From Anodontia alba (taxonomy: Eukaryota > Mollusca > Bivalvia > Lucinida > Lucinidae): a stretch of DNA of 64,000 bases. How positions within the stretch are numbered: position 1 is the stretch's first letter; each line of letters starts with the position of its first letter. The stretch lies in the NCBI GenBank assembly GCA_964016985.1, contig OZ024835.1, positions 67,286,812 through 67,350,811 on the forward strand, read 5' to 3'. A program made the translations under genes and the position numbers. This document shows, one piece after another, positions 36,501-38,784 of the stretch. The notes under the pieces are model-generated. The model worked only from the letters and a program-made list of their open reading frames with translations. It ran no database searches and was not told where the DNA came from.

Positions 36501-36782
36501 TTACTTGGATCTTTAAATGTACAGATTGTTTTGGGGATTGGGTTAAAAAAACTGGATATCTTGGTCAAAAAAAAAAAATCTCCAAAACAATAAAAACATT
36601 AAAATATCTGGAAGTAAGACTAAGGAGTAACACCCCACCCACAATTTAGCATGTTTCAACACGCTCATTCAGACGTTCTATCAAGTCTTTTTCGTTTTAC
36701 TATAGTTAGCTTCTCACCATACCTCAAACAAAGGTGTTATTTTATGCTTCTCCATGTATGTTTGGATTCGAAGTTGAGCCAT
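415..36782 (-). CDS. C8orf34: C8orf34 (VEST-1) homologue, 5' part, 11 coding exons
   Basis: Gene model assembled by eye. Coding exons in order: 36782-36723, 32616-32521, 31811-31709, 30508-30413, 21610-21447, 20955-20822, 18974-18823, 16883-16816, 14663-14614, 1978-1855, 506-415. Every junction is AG..GT and every phase is compatible, giving one continuous reading frame that exits the window in phase 2. The N-terminus has the RII-alpha/Dpy-30-type docking pattern (YMEKHKITPLFE then LMNKLLHDQPDDPLVYLI). Later landmarks, RSYEKPW, DPLAGE, NEDDAIELLEDPDDLRREGV and DDEFESVSQ, line up in order with human C8orf34 as I remember it (RSYDKPW, DPLAAE, NEDDAMELLEDLNDLRMEGV). That protein has an RIIa-like domain and a poorly known function. 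Whether the homologue binds an AKAP-like partner is inference. The 3' end lies left of position 1. Confidence 0.85.
562..776. mobile_element. MITE family E (CCTCTTTATAACACGG ends)
   Basis: Foldback with repeated GTTATAACACGG motifs and a central stem (ATAGATTATA.TGAAAAATGACC / complement). Ends are complementary (acctctttataacac...gttataaagaggttg). Confidence 0.8.
949..1510. mobile_element. MITE family E variant, interrupted
   Basis: E-type ends and a diverged central stem (TATAATCTACACATTTTTGT). A family A MITE sits inside at 1007-1272. A ~40-bp segment beginning acatggttcattcagcccaa is present on both sides (962-1004 and 1274-1314), so two E copies or a local duplication are involved. Confidence 0.6.
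1007..1272. mobile_element. MITE family A copy
   Basis: Ends ATGAAAACATGCCTATTCAA and ATAAGCGTGTTTTCGTGATG. Contains the left stem arm (GATTGTGGGTACTCGTTAGA) but most of the right arm is deleted. Confidence 0.85.
1522..1730. mobile_element. MITE family G copy
   Basis: Family ends AACCCTTGTCCTGCTGAA and TTATTCAGCAGGACAA, with a central perfect hairpin of CAGTGTAGATCCAGATCAGT and its complement. Confidence 0.85.
1855..1982 (-). CDS. C8orf34: C8orf34 homologue exon 10 (tandem acceptor)
   Basis: The frame reads EYDYYDSDLERPQTGMSFQQ and ends DDEFESVSQVVGP before donor CCT|gtaagt, phase 0 out. Two AGs lie 4 bp apart. The outer one gives a first base of 1982 in phase 1. The inner one gives 1978 in phase 2, which is what exon 9 requires. 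Either the inner site is used or a further exon between 1983 and 14613 was missed. DDEFE..S...GP matches the family. Confidence 0.82.
1999..2357. mobile_element. MITE family C copy
   Basis: Ends ACAGTCAAACCTCAATAGCT and ATTGAAATTCAACTGTAT. The central stem is TGTGTACTCATTAGAATTGC / complement. Pogo/Tigger-like CAGT termini are an inference. Confidence 0.85.
2405..2530. repeat. palindrome family B copy
   Basis: Near-perfect hairpin: TACTCATTAGAAGCACCTCA and its complement, flanked by ACGTATGTTGTAAG / CCCACAACATATGT and by CTTATTTCT / AGAAATAAG. Confidence 0.85.
2829..2935. repeat. palindrome family B copy, decayed
   Basis: Recognisable CATATGCTGTGGGTACTC left arm and a worn right arm. Confidence 0.6.
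2955..3110. mobile_element. MITE family D, right half
   Basis: GAGTCAAATTACACATTCAT through GGATATCTCAAAGCATTTCA to the GAGATAATGAGA end. The left half is missing. Confidence 0.65.
3244..3487. mobile_element. MITE family F copy
   Basis: Ends GGGCCCAGTTGTTCAAAGCT and its complement (…CAACTGGGCCC). The central perfect hairpin is AATGTGAGTAGCTTTTGCAG / complement. Confidence 0.9.
3583..3945. mobile_element. MITE family C copy
   Basis: TACAGTCGAACCTCAATAGC to GAAGTTCGACTGTA, with the central GTGTACTCATTAAAATCACC stem. Confidence 0.88.
3946..4597. other. C8orf34 intron, no recognised content
   Basis: AT-rich sequence with homopolymer runs. I see no exon, element or structured repeat. Confidence 0.5.
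4598..4680 (-). repeat. end of a GGTGAGCT-type long repeat
   Basis: Reads CAAGAGGGCCATGATGGCCC then GCTCACCTGAGCTAAG. Read on the minus strand, this is the terminus shared with 48938-50740 (CAGGTGAGC...CTCTTGT). Confidence 0.7.
4690..5078. repeat. 46-bp minisatellite, about 8 units
   Basis: Unit contains CAGTATGATAAAATGGTGGT then CAATAAACTTACCTAACTGA. Outer units are more diverged than the middle ones. It adjoins the repeat end at 4598-4680. Confidence 0.88.
5284..5528. mobile_element. MITE family F copy
   Basis: GGGCCCAGTTGTTCAAAACT to AACAACTGGGCCC with central hairpin AATGTAAGTGGCTTTTGCA / complement. Confidence 0.88.
5891..7697 (-). repeat. long GGTGAGCT-type element with internal repeats
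   Basis: Begins (plus) AGAGGCCCACGGGCCACGGT, GCTCACCTGAG, and ends GGACGGACGG...CTCAGGTGAGCTAAAA. Internal blocks recur about every 230-500 bp: TTGACCTTGCCGTAAAAAGG; TTTTAGCAACTTTGGTAGAC; AAGGAGGCTCCATATGAAAT. No convincing protein is encoded. Related elements are at 48938-50740 and, as ends only, at 4598 and 38785. Confidence 0.75.
7698..7988. other. C8orf34 intron, no recognised content
   Basis: AT-rich unique-looking sequence between two elements; nothing coding seen. Confidence 0.5.
7989..8190. mobile_element. MITE family F copy, central hairpin half deleted
   Basis: Same ends as 3244-3487, but one arm of the central stem is missing, so only the right AAGCTACTCACATTTTTTCA arm remains. 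Confidence 0.88.
8191..8555. other. C8orf34 intron, no recognised content
   Basis: No exon-like or repeat-like structure recognised. Confidence 0.5.
8556..8764. mobile_element. MITE family G, left part
   Basis: AACCCTAGTCCTGCGGAATA to GGCAGGGTATATCTGGGTT. The remaining end (GGGTTCAGCAGGACAAGGGT) is at 9429-9456 beyond a LINE fragment. Confidence 0.8.
8766..9428 (+). pseudogene. LINE 3' end with C-terminal zinc finger, degenerate
   Basis: A decayed plus-strand frame with stops and shifts. Recognisable pieces are RLNHFHTSC, a KVQWQDK-like site, MQSVHTLLKLAQLRWTGHV, then the final ELFSSDLSCVICNRHF and GLISHLRTHK before TAA at 9369-9371. The Cys2-His2 finger at the end of a reverse transcriptase is familiar from molluscan LINEs. 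The fragment interrupts a palindromic element: that element's left part ends at about 8764 and its last 28 bp resume at 9429. Confidence 0.75.
9429..9456. mobile_element. MITE family G, displaced right end
   Basis: TATATGGGTTCAGCAGGACA continues the copy broken at 8764. Confidence 0.7.
9459..9672. mobile_element. MITE family E copy
   Basis: GTACACCACAACCTCTTCAT to AGAGGTTGTGGTGTA; central stem TATAGATTATATATTATGGT / complement. Confidence 0.85.
9962..10271 (-). mobile_element. tRNA-derived SINE copy
   Basis: Same family as 13231-13535. Head on the right with a decayed B box; tail on the left in a GGTT-rich run. Older copy with many substitutions. Confidence 0.8.
10375..10690. mobile_element. 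palindromic elements related to families B and J
   Basis: Two nested palindromes use CATATGTTGTTGGTACTCAA and its complement. At the right end TTAATTAGGTCGAACATGGT resembles the family J terminus (CTGTATTCGACCTAATTA). Confidence 0.6.
10700..10943. mobile_element. MITE family F copy
   Basis: GGGCCCAGTTGTTCAAAGCT to AACAACTGGGCCC; central hairpin intact. Confidence 0.9.
11033..11346. mobile_element. MITE family D copy
   Basis: TACAGTCGAACCTCGTTATC to GATAACGAGAGTCGACTGTA. The central GGAGAAATT stem is half deleted. Confidence 0.88.
11588..11710. repeat. palindrome family B, near-perfect
   Basis: TTTTCTCCACGAAAACATAT ... GGTATTCATTAGAAGTGCCT and complement; about 55-bp arms. Confidence 0.9.
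12143..12372. repeat. two tandem hairpins, ~115-bp period
   Basis: Each unit runs GAATATGATGTGATATTCAC ... TTGACCGAGG ... GGTATTCACAAGTGGATATC ... ATCATATTCA. The two differ mainly in the loop. Confidence 0.85.
12723..12800. repeat. palindrome family H copy
   Basis: AACAGTGCAGATCCAGATCA ... complement ... CTGTTTGCAAA; the stem core shared with family G but without its ends. Confidence 0.85.
13019..13138. repeat. palindrome family B copy, near-perfect
   Basis: TTATTTCTCCACAAAAACAT ... TACTCATTAGAAGTGCCTC and complement. Confidence 0.9.
13231..13535 (-). mobile_element. tRNA-derived SINE, full length with target duplication
   Basis: Read on the minus strand it starts with a tRNA-like head (GCCGGCCTCAGTGGCTCAGG holding the A box; B box GGGTTCAACCC) followed by the conserved body (CAACATTCTTTC, GACAACTGCCC) and the GTAAAACCTCA.CAC tail. 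Direct repeats cccaatatttaagta occur at 13216-13230 and 13535-13549. The best reference copy in the window. Confidence 0.9.
13689..14052. mobile_element. MITE family C copy
   Basis: Left end worn (TTTTACCTCGTTGACTCGAA); right end TTGAAATTCCACTGTATA; central GTGTACTCAACAGAATTGCC stem. Confidence 0.82.
14100..14275. repeat. ~90-bp tandem duplication
   Basis: CATTTACCCCAAAGACAACT and TTACAGCAAAAACACAAT recur in two units. Confidence 0.7.
14280..14602. mobile_element. MITE family D copy next to C8orf34 exon 9
   Basis: CAGTCTACTCTCATTATCTC to ACGAGAGTCGACTGTA with a GGAGAAATTGCTCC / complement stem. It ends 11 bp from the exon 9 donor. Confidence 0.88.
14614..14663 (-). CDS. C8orf34: C8orf34 homologue exon 9 (50-bp microexon)
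   Basis: Acceptor ctatttttacag, donor ATCAA|gtaagt; phase 0 in, phase 2 out. It encodes VLRQREQEQHNVKLNI. Vertebrate C8orf34 has a comparable KVTLNI segment at this point as I recall it. The exon abuts a MITE at 14280-14602 on its donor side. Confidence 0.78.
14940..15045. repeat. long hairpin
   Basis: CTTACACCCGTAGTCATTTT ... ATATGAAATTTATGAAAC and complement around CTCGCCAAAGGCTT; arms ~40 bp. Confidence 0.8.
15304..15506 (-). pseudogene. LINE 3' end fragment
   Basis: On the minus strand: GKRGPGRPKMTWK, a frameshift, then DCREWKLSAINPHDRNMWR and a tail ending GPTDVDVAPVPAR before TAA. This is a typical C-terminus of bivalve LINE proteins as I recall them. It is followed downstream by an ATGATG-type simple tail (15260-15300), as RTE-like LINEs leave. 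Confidence 0.7.
15550..16800. other. C8orf34 intron, little recognised
   Basis: A G-rich run lies at about 15920-15970. Otherwise no exon or element was recognised in this AT-rich stretch. Confidence 0.45.
16816..16883 (-). CDS. C8orf34: C8orf34 homologue exon 8
   Basis: Acceptor cttttcaacag, donor AGCAGG|gtatgg; phase 1 in, phase 0 out, 68 bp. It continues exon 7 directly as EDPDDLRREGVTKISKTGYK, equivalent to the family EDLNDLR.EGVT block. The junction falls inside the conserved block, which strongly supports the splice. Confidence 0.88.
17318..17594. mobile_element. MITE family A copy, nearly complete
   Basis: CATCACGAAAACATGCCTAT to GGCGTGTTTTCGTAATG. The central hairpin GTACTCGTTAGAACCG... 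closes almost perfectly. Confidence 0.92.
17602..17680. repeat. palindrome family H copy
   Basis: GCGTAGATCCTGATGAGACG ... complement. A loop-variant hairpin directly abutting a family A MITE. Confidence 0.8.
18094..18165. repeat. palindrome family H copy
   Basis: CAGTGTGGACCCAGATCAGA ... TCTGATCAGGATCCACACTG. Confidence 0.85.
18541..18745. repeat. three tandem hairpins, ~68-bp period
   Basis: Each unit contains GACATTTCATGTGAATTGTC TGC and the complement GCAGACAATTCACATTAAAT. Loops differ by a base or two, and the third unit ends the array. Confidence 0.88.
18823..18974 (-). CDS. C8orf34: C8orf34 homologue exon 7 (NEDDAIELL motif)
   Basis: Acceptor tatctttag, donor CTTG|gtaagt; phase 2 in, phase 1 out. 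It encodes KHREELGKLLVDQDKSS, a Ser/Gly stretch, and ESDNEDDAIELL. The NEDDA.ELL block is the strongest sequence match to the family. Confidence 0.88.
18998..19140 (-). mobile_element. tRNA-derived SINE copy, partial and old
   Basis: The body (AACTGCCCTTCTTGAATC) and a decayed head are present. The central part after the CAGTCAAC segment is deleted. A second copy lies immediately to its right. Confidence 0.7.
19163..19300 (-). mobile_element. 5'-truncated SINE with long target duplication
   Basis: Only the 3' half of the family consensus is present, with the tail at the left. It is flanked by cagaatctgttactgtaaa at 19144-19162 and 19301-19319 (19 bp; the first bases may be SINE sequence). 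Confidence 0.85.
19381..19686. mobile_element. MITE family E copy with duplicated stem
   Basis: Two successive stems of TATAGAAAAATGACCATTTA and complement between E-type ends (GAACTTTTTTATAACATGGT ... AAAGAGGTTGTGGTGTAC). Confidence 0.78.
19790..19925. repeat. foldback related to 120-215 and 42640-42850
   Basis: GGTCTACTCTAAAAGGGAAG and its complement CTCCCTTTTAGAGTAGACTC, flanked by CTTCCTGTTTACTTT and GAAGGGAGACAAAAACC. Confidence 0.75.
19931..20128 (-). mobile_element. tRNA-derived SINE copy, 5' half
   Basis: Body and head retained (AACTGCCCTTCTTGAATCAG; a GACCTGGTGGG segment; CAACTGAGC...), while the 3' part is missing. Confidence 0.75.
20381..20812. mobile_element. palindromic element family K, with SINE insertion
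   Basis: Ends GGCCCCAAGGTTATAAAACT and GTTTTATAACCTCGAGGCC. Inner stems are ATGCTCAACTCAGCTGAGCA and TATGAAAATGCCAA / complement. Split at 20593-20774 by a SINE. It ends 9 bp from C8orf34 exon 6. Confidence 0.88.
20593..20774 (-). mobile_element. 5'-truncated SINE inside a palindromic element
   Basis: Near-consensus 3' part without the tRNA head. Perfect 14-bp duplications tgagttgagcatga lie at 20579-20592 and 20775-20788, showing insertion into the element spanning 20381-20812. Confidence 0.92.
20822..20955 (-). CDS. C8orf34: C8orf34 homologue exon 6 (DPLAGE motif)
   Basis: Acceptor tatcttctag, donor GAAAG|gttagt; phase 0 in, phase 2 out. It includes TEDPLAGEIMLSESESKQES, which corresponds to the DPLAAE block of the vertebrate protein. 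A palindromic element carrying a SINE ends only 9 bp beyond the exon's donor side. Confidence 0.85.
21447..21610 (-). CDS. C8orf34: C8orf34 homologue exon 5
   Basis: Acceptor ttttcttgcag, donor GTGCTG|gttagt; phase 1 in, phase 0 out, 164 bp. It encodes a hydrophilic stretch with FDDLFEEDC and a charged RKDDKSDIRKAW run. It is the longest exon seen. The open frame continues beyond both splice sites by chance, so the surrounding 143-codon open frame is not the real gene boundary. Confidence 0.82.
21746..22023. mobile_element. MITE family A copy, complete
   Basis: CATCACGAAAACATACCTGT to GGCGTGTTTTCGTAATG; central hairpin intact. Confidence 0.92.
22060..22285. mobile_element. MITE family A copy, left end missing
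   Basis: Opposite orientation to the preceding copy. GTACTCATTAGAACTGCCTC hairpin and right end GACATGTTTTCGCGATG. Confidence 0.85.
22441..22653. mobile_element. MITE family G copy
   Basis: AACCCTTGTCCTGCAGAATA to TCAGCAGGACAAGGGTTAA; central hairpin. Confidence 0.88.
22694..22896 (-). mobile_element. old SINE copy, left part (split by a MITE)
   Basis: Diverged body with CCCAGTCAACACTG, TTTAGTCCTCTAAGCAG and an ATCAATTTCCAC stretch. The tRNA-like head (GGGTTTGAACTTACAATCCC) resumes at 23243-23310 beyond an inserted element. Confidence 0.7.
22899..23240. mobile_element. MITE family J, inserted in a SINE
   Basis: Inverted ends CTGTATTCGACCTAATTACC and complement, TA on both sides (22897-22898, 23241-23242), and an inner CATATGTTGTAGGTACTCAT half-palindrome. 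Confidence 0.85.
23243..23310 (-). mobile_element. old SINE copy, tRNA-like head beyond a MITE
   Basis: Contains a B-box-like GGGTTTGAACTT (as read on plus) and flanking head sequence; continuation of the copy starting at 22694. Confidence 0.6.
23335..23930. repeat. decayed family B palindromes and low-complexity
   Basis: Two worn B copies (about 23335-23415 and 23515-23620) around a poly-A run, followed by a C/T-rich stretch at 23760-23870. Confidence 0.6.
23934..24143. mobile_element. MITE family G copy
   Basis: AACCCTTGTCCTGCTGAACA to TTATTCAGCAGGACAAGGGT; hairpin of GTGGATCTAGATCAGTTGGC / complement. Confidence 0.9.
24205..24375. repeat. family B palindrome, two partial copies
   Basis: GTACTCATTAGAAGTGCCTC appears, then a second arm GGCACTTCTAATGAGTACCA after an intervening half copy. 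Confidence 0.65.
24590..24683. repeat. palindrome family B copy
   Basis: GTGGGTACTCATTAGAAGTG and complement; its right flank is lost where a family A MITE begins. Confidence 0.85.
24684..24989. mobile_element. MITE family A copy, stem partly duplicated
   Basis: GCATGAAAACATGACTATAT to GGCGTGTTTTCATAATG. CACCTCACTGAGG is present twice in the loop region. Confidence 0.88.
25310..25405. repeat. palindrome family B variant with paired changes
   Basis: The arm reads GGATATTTGTTAGAAATGCC instead of GGGTACTCATTAGAAGTGCC, and the opposite arm carries the matching changes (TTCTAACAAATATCC). Confidence 0.85.
25910..26115. mobile_element. MITE family G copy
   Basis: AACGCTTGTCCTGCTGAATA to TTCAGCAAGACAAGGGTT; hairpin present. 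Confidence 0.85.
26408..26605. mobile_element. MITE family A copy, right end missing
   Basis: CATTACGAAAACAAGCCTAA and the central GTACTCGTTAGAACTGCC hairpin; stops after GAGCAGAAATAAG. Confidence 0.85.
26719..26973. mobile_element. MITE with TCGAGGGTTGAGCGCAAGAC ends
   Basis: Inverted ends of ~24 bp; the central perfect hairpin is GTAAACAATGCAAACTTAGG ... GCCATTGCTC / complement. Only copy seen here. Confidence 0.8.
27255..27380. mobile_element. MITE family E, right half
   Basis: TATATAATTAATACATTTTT GTTTGGATAC ... TTATAATAAACCCTGCTATA AAGAGG. Confidence 0.65.
27718..27782. repeat. palindrome family H copy, decayed
   Basis: AACAGTGCAGACCCTGATCA with a worn complement before CACTGTTTGCAAA. 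Confidence 0.7.
28045..28140. repeat. palindrome family B copy, decayed
   Basis: Right arm GGCATTTCTAATGAGTACCC is clear; the left arm is shortened. Confidence 0.65.
28550..28793. mobile_element. MITE family F copy
   Basis: GGGCCCAGTTGTTCAAAGCT to AACAACTGGGCCC; stem AATGTGAGTAGATTTTGCAA / complement. Confidence 0.9.
28865..28970. repeat. palindrome family B copy with shortened stem
   Basis: GTTGTGGGTACTCATTAGAA ... GAGTACTCACAACATATG; tip of the stem deleted. Confidence 0.75.
29351..29628. mobile_element. MITE family G copy with duplicated end
   Basis: Hairpin intact. The right end (AATTTATTTAGCATGGCAAG plus TAATCTGATTGGCTG) occurs twice. Confidence 0.82.
30085..30325 (-). mobile_element. 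second tRNA-derived SINE family
   Basis: On the minus strand the head reads GCCCCCTTAGCCTAGTGGAT with a B box GGTTCGAGCC, followed by an unrelated body (GTTTTTCTCCTGG; GAACGATCGGCTCAATATAA) and a tail rich in A. The head resembles a Lys- or Leu-type tRNA. Different from the main SINE. Confidence 0.75.
30413..30508 (-). CDS. C8orf34: C8orf34 homologue exon 4 (RSYEKPW motif)
   Basis: Acceptor ttttcttcag, donor GCAG|gtacat; phase 1 in, phase 1 out. It reads LVDRSYEKPWLTHSKKPKAR and on. The RSYxKPW....KKPK stretch matches a conserved block of C8orf34 as I recall it, and is the best identity marker in the middle of the gene. Confidence 0.88.
30721..30905. mobile_element. MITE family A copy, right end missing
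   Basis: CATTACGAAAACAATCCTAT and a decayed GGGTACAAGTTAGAACTGCC hairpin. Confidence 0.8.
31115..31380. mobile_element. MITE family A copy
   Basis: CATTACGAAAACAAATATAT to GGTATGTTTTTGTGATG; hairpin with several mismatches. Confidence 0.88.
31709..31811 (-). CDS. C8orf34: C8orf34 homologue exon 3
   Basis: Acceptor atcttttag, donor CCAG|gtaaca; starts phase 0 and ends phase 1. It encodes a basic, serine-rich linker (DLKPGTLRRSSPERHGRRSP then a TQAWAVASGP end). RRSS and RRSP are potential basophilic kinase sites, which is inference only. It occupies the position of the variable linker after the docking domain. Confidence 0.8.
31831..32026. mobile_element. MITE family G copy
   Basis: AACCCTTGTCATGCTGAACC to TTCAGCATGACAAGGGTTAA. 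The C-to-A change in the left end is matched in the right end (GTCATGC / GCATGAC). Confidence 0.85.
32290..32326 (-). CDS. possible 37-bp cassette exon of the C8orf34 homologue
   Basis: Pyrimidine-rich acceptor (ttttctttcag) and donor CCAG|gtagca flank a 37-bp stretch reading IEFIKPGTDIPP in the phase left by exon 2. Including it shifts phase by one, so it fits exon 3 only if a weaker acceptor 13 bp further in (after CCAG, first base 31798) is used. Skipping it joins exons 2 and 3 cleanly. It may be an alternative exon or a chance arrangement. Confidence 0.3.
32521..32616 (-). CDS. C8orf34: C8orf34 homologue exon 2 (rest of RIIa-like domain)
   Basis: Acceptor atatttcag, donor AAG|gtgaga, phase 0 at both ends, 32 codons. 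It begins ELMNKLLHDQPDDPLVYLIR, the second half of an RII-alpha-type dimerisation/docking fold: a PxDP turn followed by an amphipathic helix. Exon 1 plus exon 2 therefore encode the whole domain, split at the E|E boundary as in the vertebrate protein as I recall it. Confidence 0.88.
32735..32930. mobile_element. MITE family G copy, stem shortened
   Basis: AACCCTTGTCCTGCTGAATA to TCAGCAGAACAAGGGTTAA, hairpin tip deleted. Confidence 0.85.
33501..33596. repeat. 48-bp tandem duplication
   Basis: CATTATCATCTCAGGATCTC begins at 33501 and at 33549; the units are almost identical. It lies 90 bp from the mariner element. Confidence 0.9.
33689..33717 (+). repeat. mariner left inverted repeat
   Basis: 29 bp, identical to the complement of 35000-35028; preceded by TA at 33687-33688. 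Confidence 0.93.
33759..34835 (-). CDS. mariner transposase (DD34D)
   Basis: 358 codons from the first ATG (MAGRSVDKNDEIRAY). The frame is open 14 codons further upstream, but only from a TTG. Domains: paired helix-turn-helix regions in the first ~120 residues (SYDTVQRWKKKFESG; LTVRDIARKVGISLSTVHLI), the WVPHLLT linker, then the catalytic core. The triad is D in VTGDETW, D in LLHDNVPAH, and the final D in YSPDLAPCDFFLFPKLK, with exactly 34 residues between the last two. Length and motifs are standard for active mariners, and there are no stops or frameshifts, so it could be recently active. It cuts and pastes the flanking element between TA sites. Confidence 0.93.
   Translation of the reverse strand: MAGRSVDKNDEIRAYIKARSKLGCSLKKLMTEISTAFGPSCVSYDTVQRWKKKFESGVESIKNAPKSGRPKSASRKEIVSKIKEIIEGDARLTVRDIARKVGISLSTVHLILKKHLKVRKISARWVPHLLTDEQKRQRVKVAKKLLQMFPKYDKKQFATVVTGDETWVHYFEPVRKVSNKIWATKHSKHPIIAKRSLSTKKVLYAIFFSGEGVAIKVPVKKGKSITGKYYKDVVLKKLKKYYQKRHPATGFKHVRLLHDNVPAHTSTIDTAFLKKEKVTVLPHPPYSPDLAPCDFFLFPKLKAFLAGRKYQSRQTLGSAIHQYLITVPKSAYHDTFKKWIHRLKLCISSHGEYFEGMK
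35000..35028 (-). repeat. mariner right inverted repeat
   Basis: 29 bp, followed by TA at 35029-35030; a perfect partner of the left end. Confidence 0.93.
35148..35220. repeat. palindrome family H copy
   Basis: AACAGTGTAGACCCTGATCA ... TGATCTGGGTCTACACTGTT. Confidence 0.82.
35568..36460 (-). pseudogene. 5'-truncated LINE, reverse transcriptase C-terminal part
   Basis: Two minus-strand segments belong to one ancestral frame. Segment 36457-36014 carries SQGSVLGPLLFILYVN, the catalytic box as FSDD, and the thumb-region KNLGVYLQDNLKFDKHI. Segment ~36045-35568 carries RPILDYGNIIWFPTLKKDI, NVQRRLTRL, HYRRHRMDLIQVFKI and a C-terminal RVINRWNDL stretch. They are separated by a one-base frameshift near 36040. 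The reverse transcriptase homology stops abruptly at about 36460, the typical 5' truncation of target-primed insertion, and a base is missing in the GVPQGS motif there. The thumb sequence resembles CR1/Jockey-type elements. Confidence 0.85.
36723..36782 (-). CDS. C8orf34: C8orf34 homologue exon 1 (start codon, docking-domain helix 1)
   Basis: Sixty coding bases, 20 codons: MAQLRIQTYMEKHKITPLFE. The ATG is the first codon of the aligned family N-terminus, and the family start (M-A-..-RIQ-YLEK.KI.PLFE) is matched residue for residue in layout. Donor is GAG|gtatgg, phase 0. The exon is too short for ordinary ORF calling. The 5' UTR and promoter should lie in the moderately GC-rich stretch to its right (about 36783-37050), but I see no clear TATA box or initiator. 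Confidence 0.88.
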
Positions 36783-37147
36783 ATCAATCAGCTTACGGAT
36801 TTAGCAAAAAATCATTGTATTTTTGTCCCAGTGGTAGCTAACCGGAAGTTTACATTGAGTGACCGTAACTATCGACACGACGCTCGTGCCAACCTCCACG
36901 CTGGGCGTGCTAGACCGTTTGTATGGACACATTTTGCGGCGTCTGATCTGGGCCAATATTGATTGCTCAGACTTTTCTGTTCGAGTACTTAGGGTCACTG
37001 GCTCGATTCAACCCCAATCCCCCCCCCCACTCAGAAATGTTGGACCACCTGTTAGATGATCCTAGGTCCGCCCCAGATTCTTCACTCGTTTTGACTTATT
37101 TGAACAATGTACCTAAATCCAGTTTATGTCACAGTGGTCCCACTTTA

Positions 37148-37193
37148 TTATAATTATTATTATTGGGTTATTATTATTATTATTATTATTATT
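37148..37193. repeat. (TTA)n microsatellite
   Basis: Run of ATT units, interrupted once, in the 5' flank of the C8orf34 homologue. Confidence 0.9.
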
Positions 37194-37278
37194 ACTTCTG
37201 AACATCGGAACTTTTTATTTGTTACCTTGTCAGTGTAGTTAAACTAAGCACTAATTGAATATTGTTACACAGCATCTC

Positions 37279-37546
37279 GCCGGCCTCGGTGGCTCAGTTG
37301 GATGCGCCGTCCGAGGTCGGCAACATTCTTTCGTGGAGATTGATCATGAAATATTTTCTACGGACATTCTCTCCCTTCCGCTGATTCAAGAAGGGCAGTT
37401 GTCAGTTTCTGGCGAAAGAATGTGCACAATACTGGTTAACCGCTTAGAGGACTAAGCCTGCCCAGTAAACGTGTGGTTAGGTAAACTGACCGCGCTCGAC
37501 ATGACCCCATCGGGTTGACTGGGCCGTAAAACCTCAACACAAACAA
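37279..37546 (+). mobile_element. young SINE upstream of the C8orf34 homologue
   Basis: Plus-oriented, near-consensus, flanked by acacagcatctc at 37267-37278 and 37547-37558. The head is internally deleted, jumping from the A-box region (GTGGCTCAGTTGG) to GTCGGCAACATTC, so the B box is lost. It lies about 0.5 kb upstream of the start codon at 36782. Confidence 0.9.
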
Positions 37547-37679
37547 ACACAGCATCTCACAGGCTGGTAAAATGGATTTGGATTTGTTTGTTTGATTTTG
37601 GTTCTTGTACTTCTTGATGAATTTATGATTGTATTTTATTCTTAACCCGTATAGGCCTAGCGTTCCATAAATGGGGCAT

Positions 37680-37748
37680 TTACAGTGTAGATTCAGATTA
37701 TGAGCCACAGAACGCGGCGTCTGATCAAGGTCTACACTGCATTAAATA
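37680..37748. repeat. palindrome family H copy
   Basis: CAGTGTAGATTCAGATTATG ... complement CTGATCAAGGTCTACACTG. Confidence 0.75.
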
Positions 37749-37824
37749 CAGGAATTTCTATGAAACAAGTAATAACACACCGTAAAAAAAACAAAAACAA
37801 AAAAAAAAAAAAAAAAAAAAAAAA

Positions 37825-38102
37825 CATTACGAACACGCCTGTTCAAATATACTTCAAATTTTACCACCAAAAAATGAATATTTTCAGATAAAAAAAATCT
37901 CATATTTTTTCATATTTCTGCTCAAAACATAGATTGTGGGTACTCGTTAGAACCGTCTCGTCGAGGCGGTTCTAACGAGTACCACAATCTATGTTTTTGA
38001 GCAGATATAAGAAAAATAATGTATACCCATTTAAACCCCAGGTTTACAATATAAAAATGGGGTTTAAGGTGGTCAAAATTACATAGGCATGTTTTCGTGA
38101 TG
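37825..38102. mobile_element. MITE family A copy inside a poly-A tract
   Basis: CATTACGAACACGCCTGTTC to GGCATGTTTTCGTGATG with an excellent central hairpin. Poly-A of ~24 bp on each side. Confidence 0.92.
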
Positions 38103-38404
38103 AAAAAAAAAAAAAAAAAAAAAAAGAGAGAGAAAAACTAACCAGATACTCTTCTCTTTGAAATAGACCTGTCCAAAGAGTTATGGTAGATGAGTCCAAT
38201 CGGTATAAATGGGCAAAAAAGGTAGCCACTTTATGTAACACAAGTTGTAATGAATAATGGCAACCAGTTGATGAACGGTTTTGAATATTTATTGTTTATG
38301 TATGGTTTTCGGTGTAAGAAGAGGTCTCACGGCATAGAGGAGTATATCCCGCCTTATATGCGGCAGAGGAGTTAAGGAGGAGAATTTGGTGATAATTTTG
38401 TAAA

Positions 38405-38515
38405 ACCTTTCATATCTCCCTTGAAAAGCATATATTGTCGCTACTCATTAGAAGCACCTCGGCGCTTGTAACCCACAACTTATGTTTTTATGGAGAACTT
38501 TGAGAAAAATATCCC
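38405..38515. repeat. palindrome family B copy, half deleted
   Basis: TACTCATTAGAAGCACCTCG, then ACCCACAACTTATG; right arm truncated. Confidence 0.65.
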
Positions 38516-38784
38516 AGAATTATCGTCAAATATTCCTAGTTAACAACTCCTCTTTGGGACATTTAAGCCTAGGCACAGCATTTCCTACTAAATTGCACGT
38601 GCATCTAGCGAAGACTTAGATGATCCTGCGTATACGCGCAGTCGGATCAGAGTCATTGCTTTGCGCTTTATGGGCAGGCAAACACCTTTAGAAGCGTTCT
38701 TTAGACGGACGGCAGAGATTCTGTTTAGAATGTGTGACTGCGCAGGCTGATCTGAGTATTCCCAGAGGATATGTCGTTTAAAGA

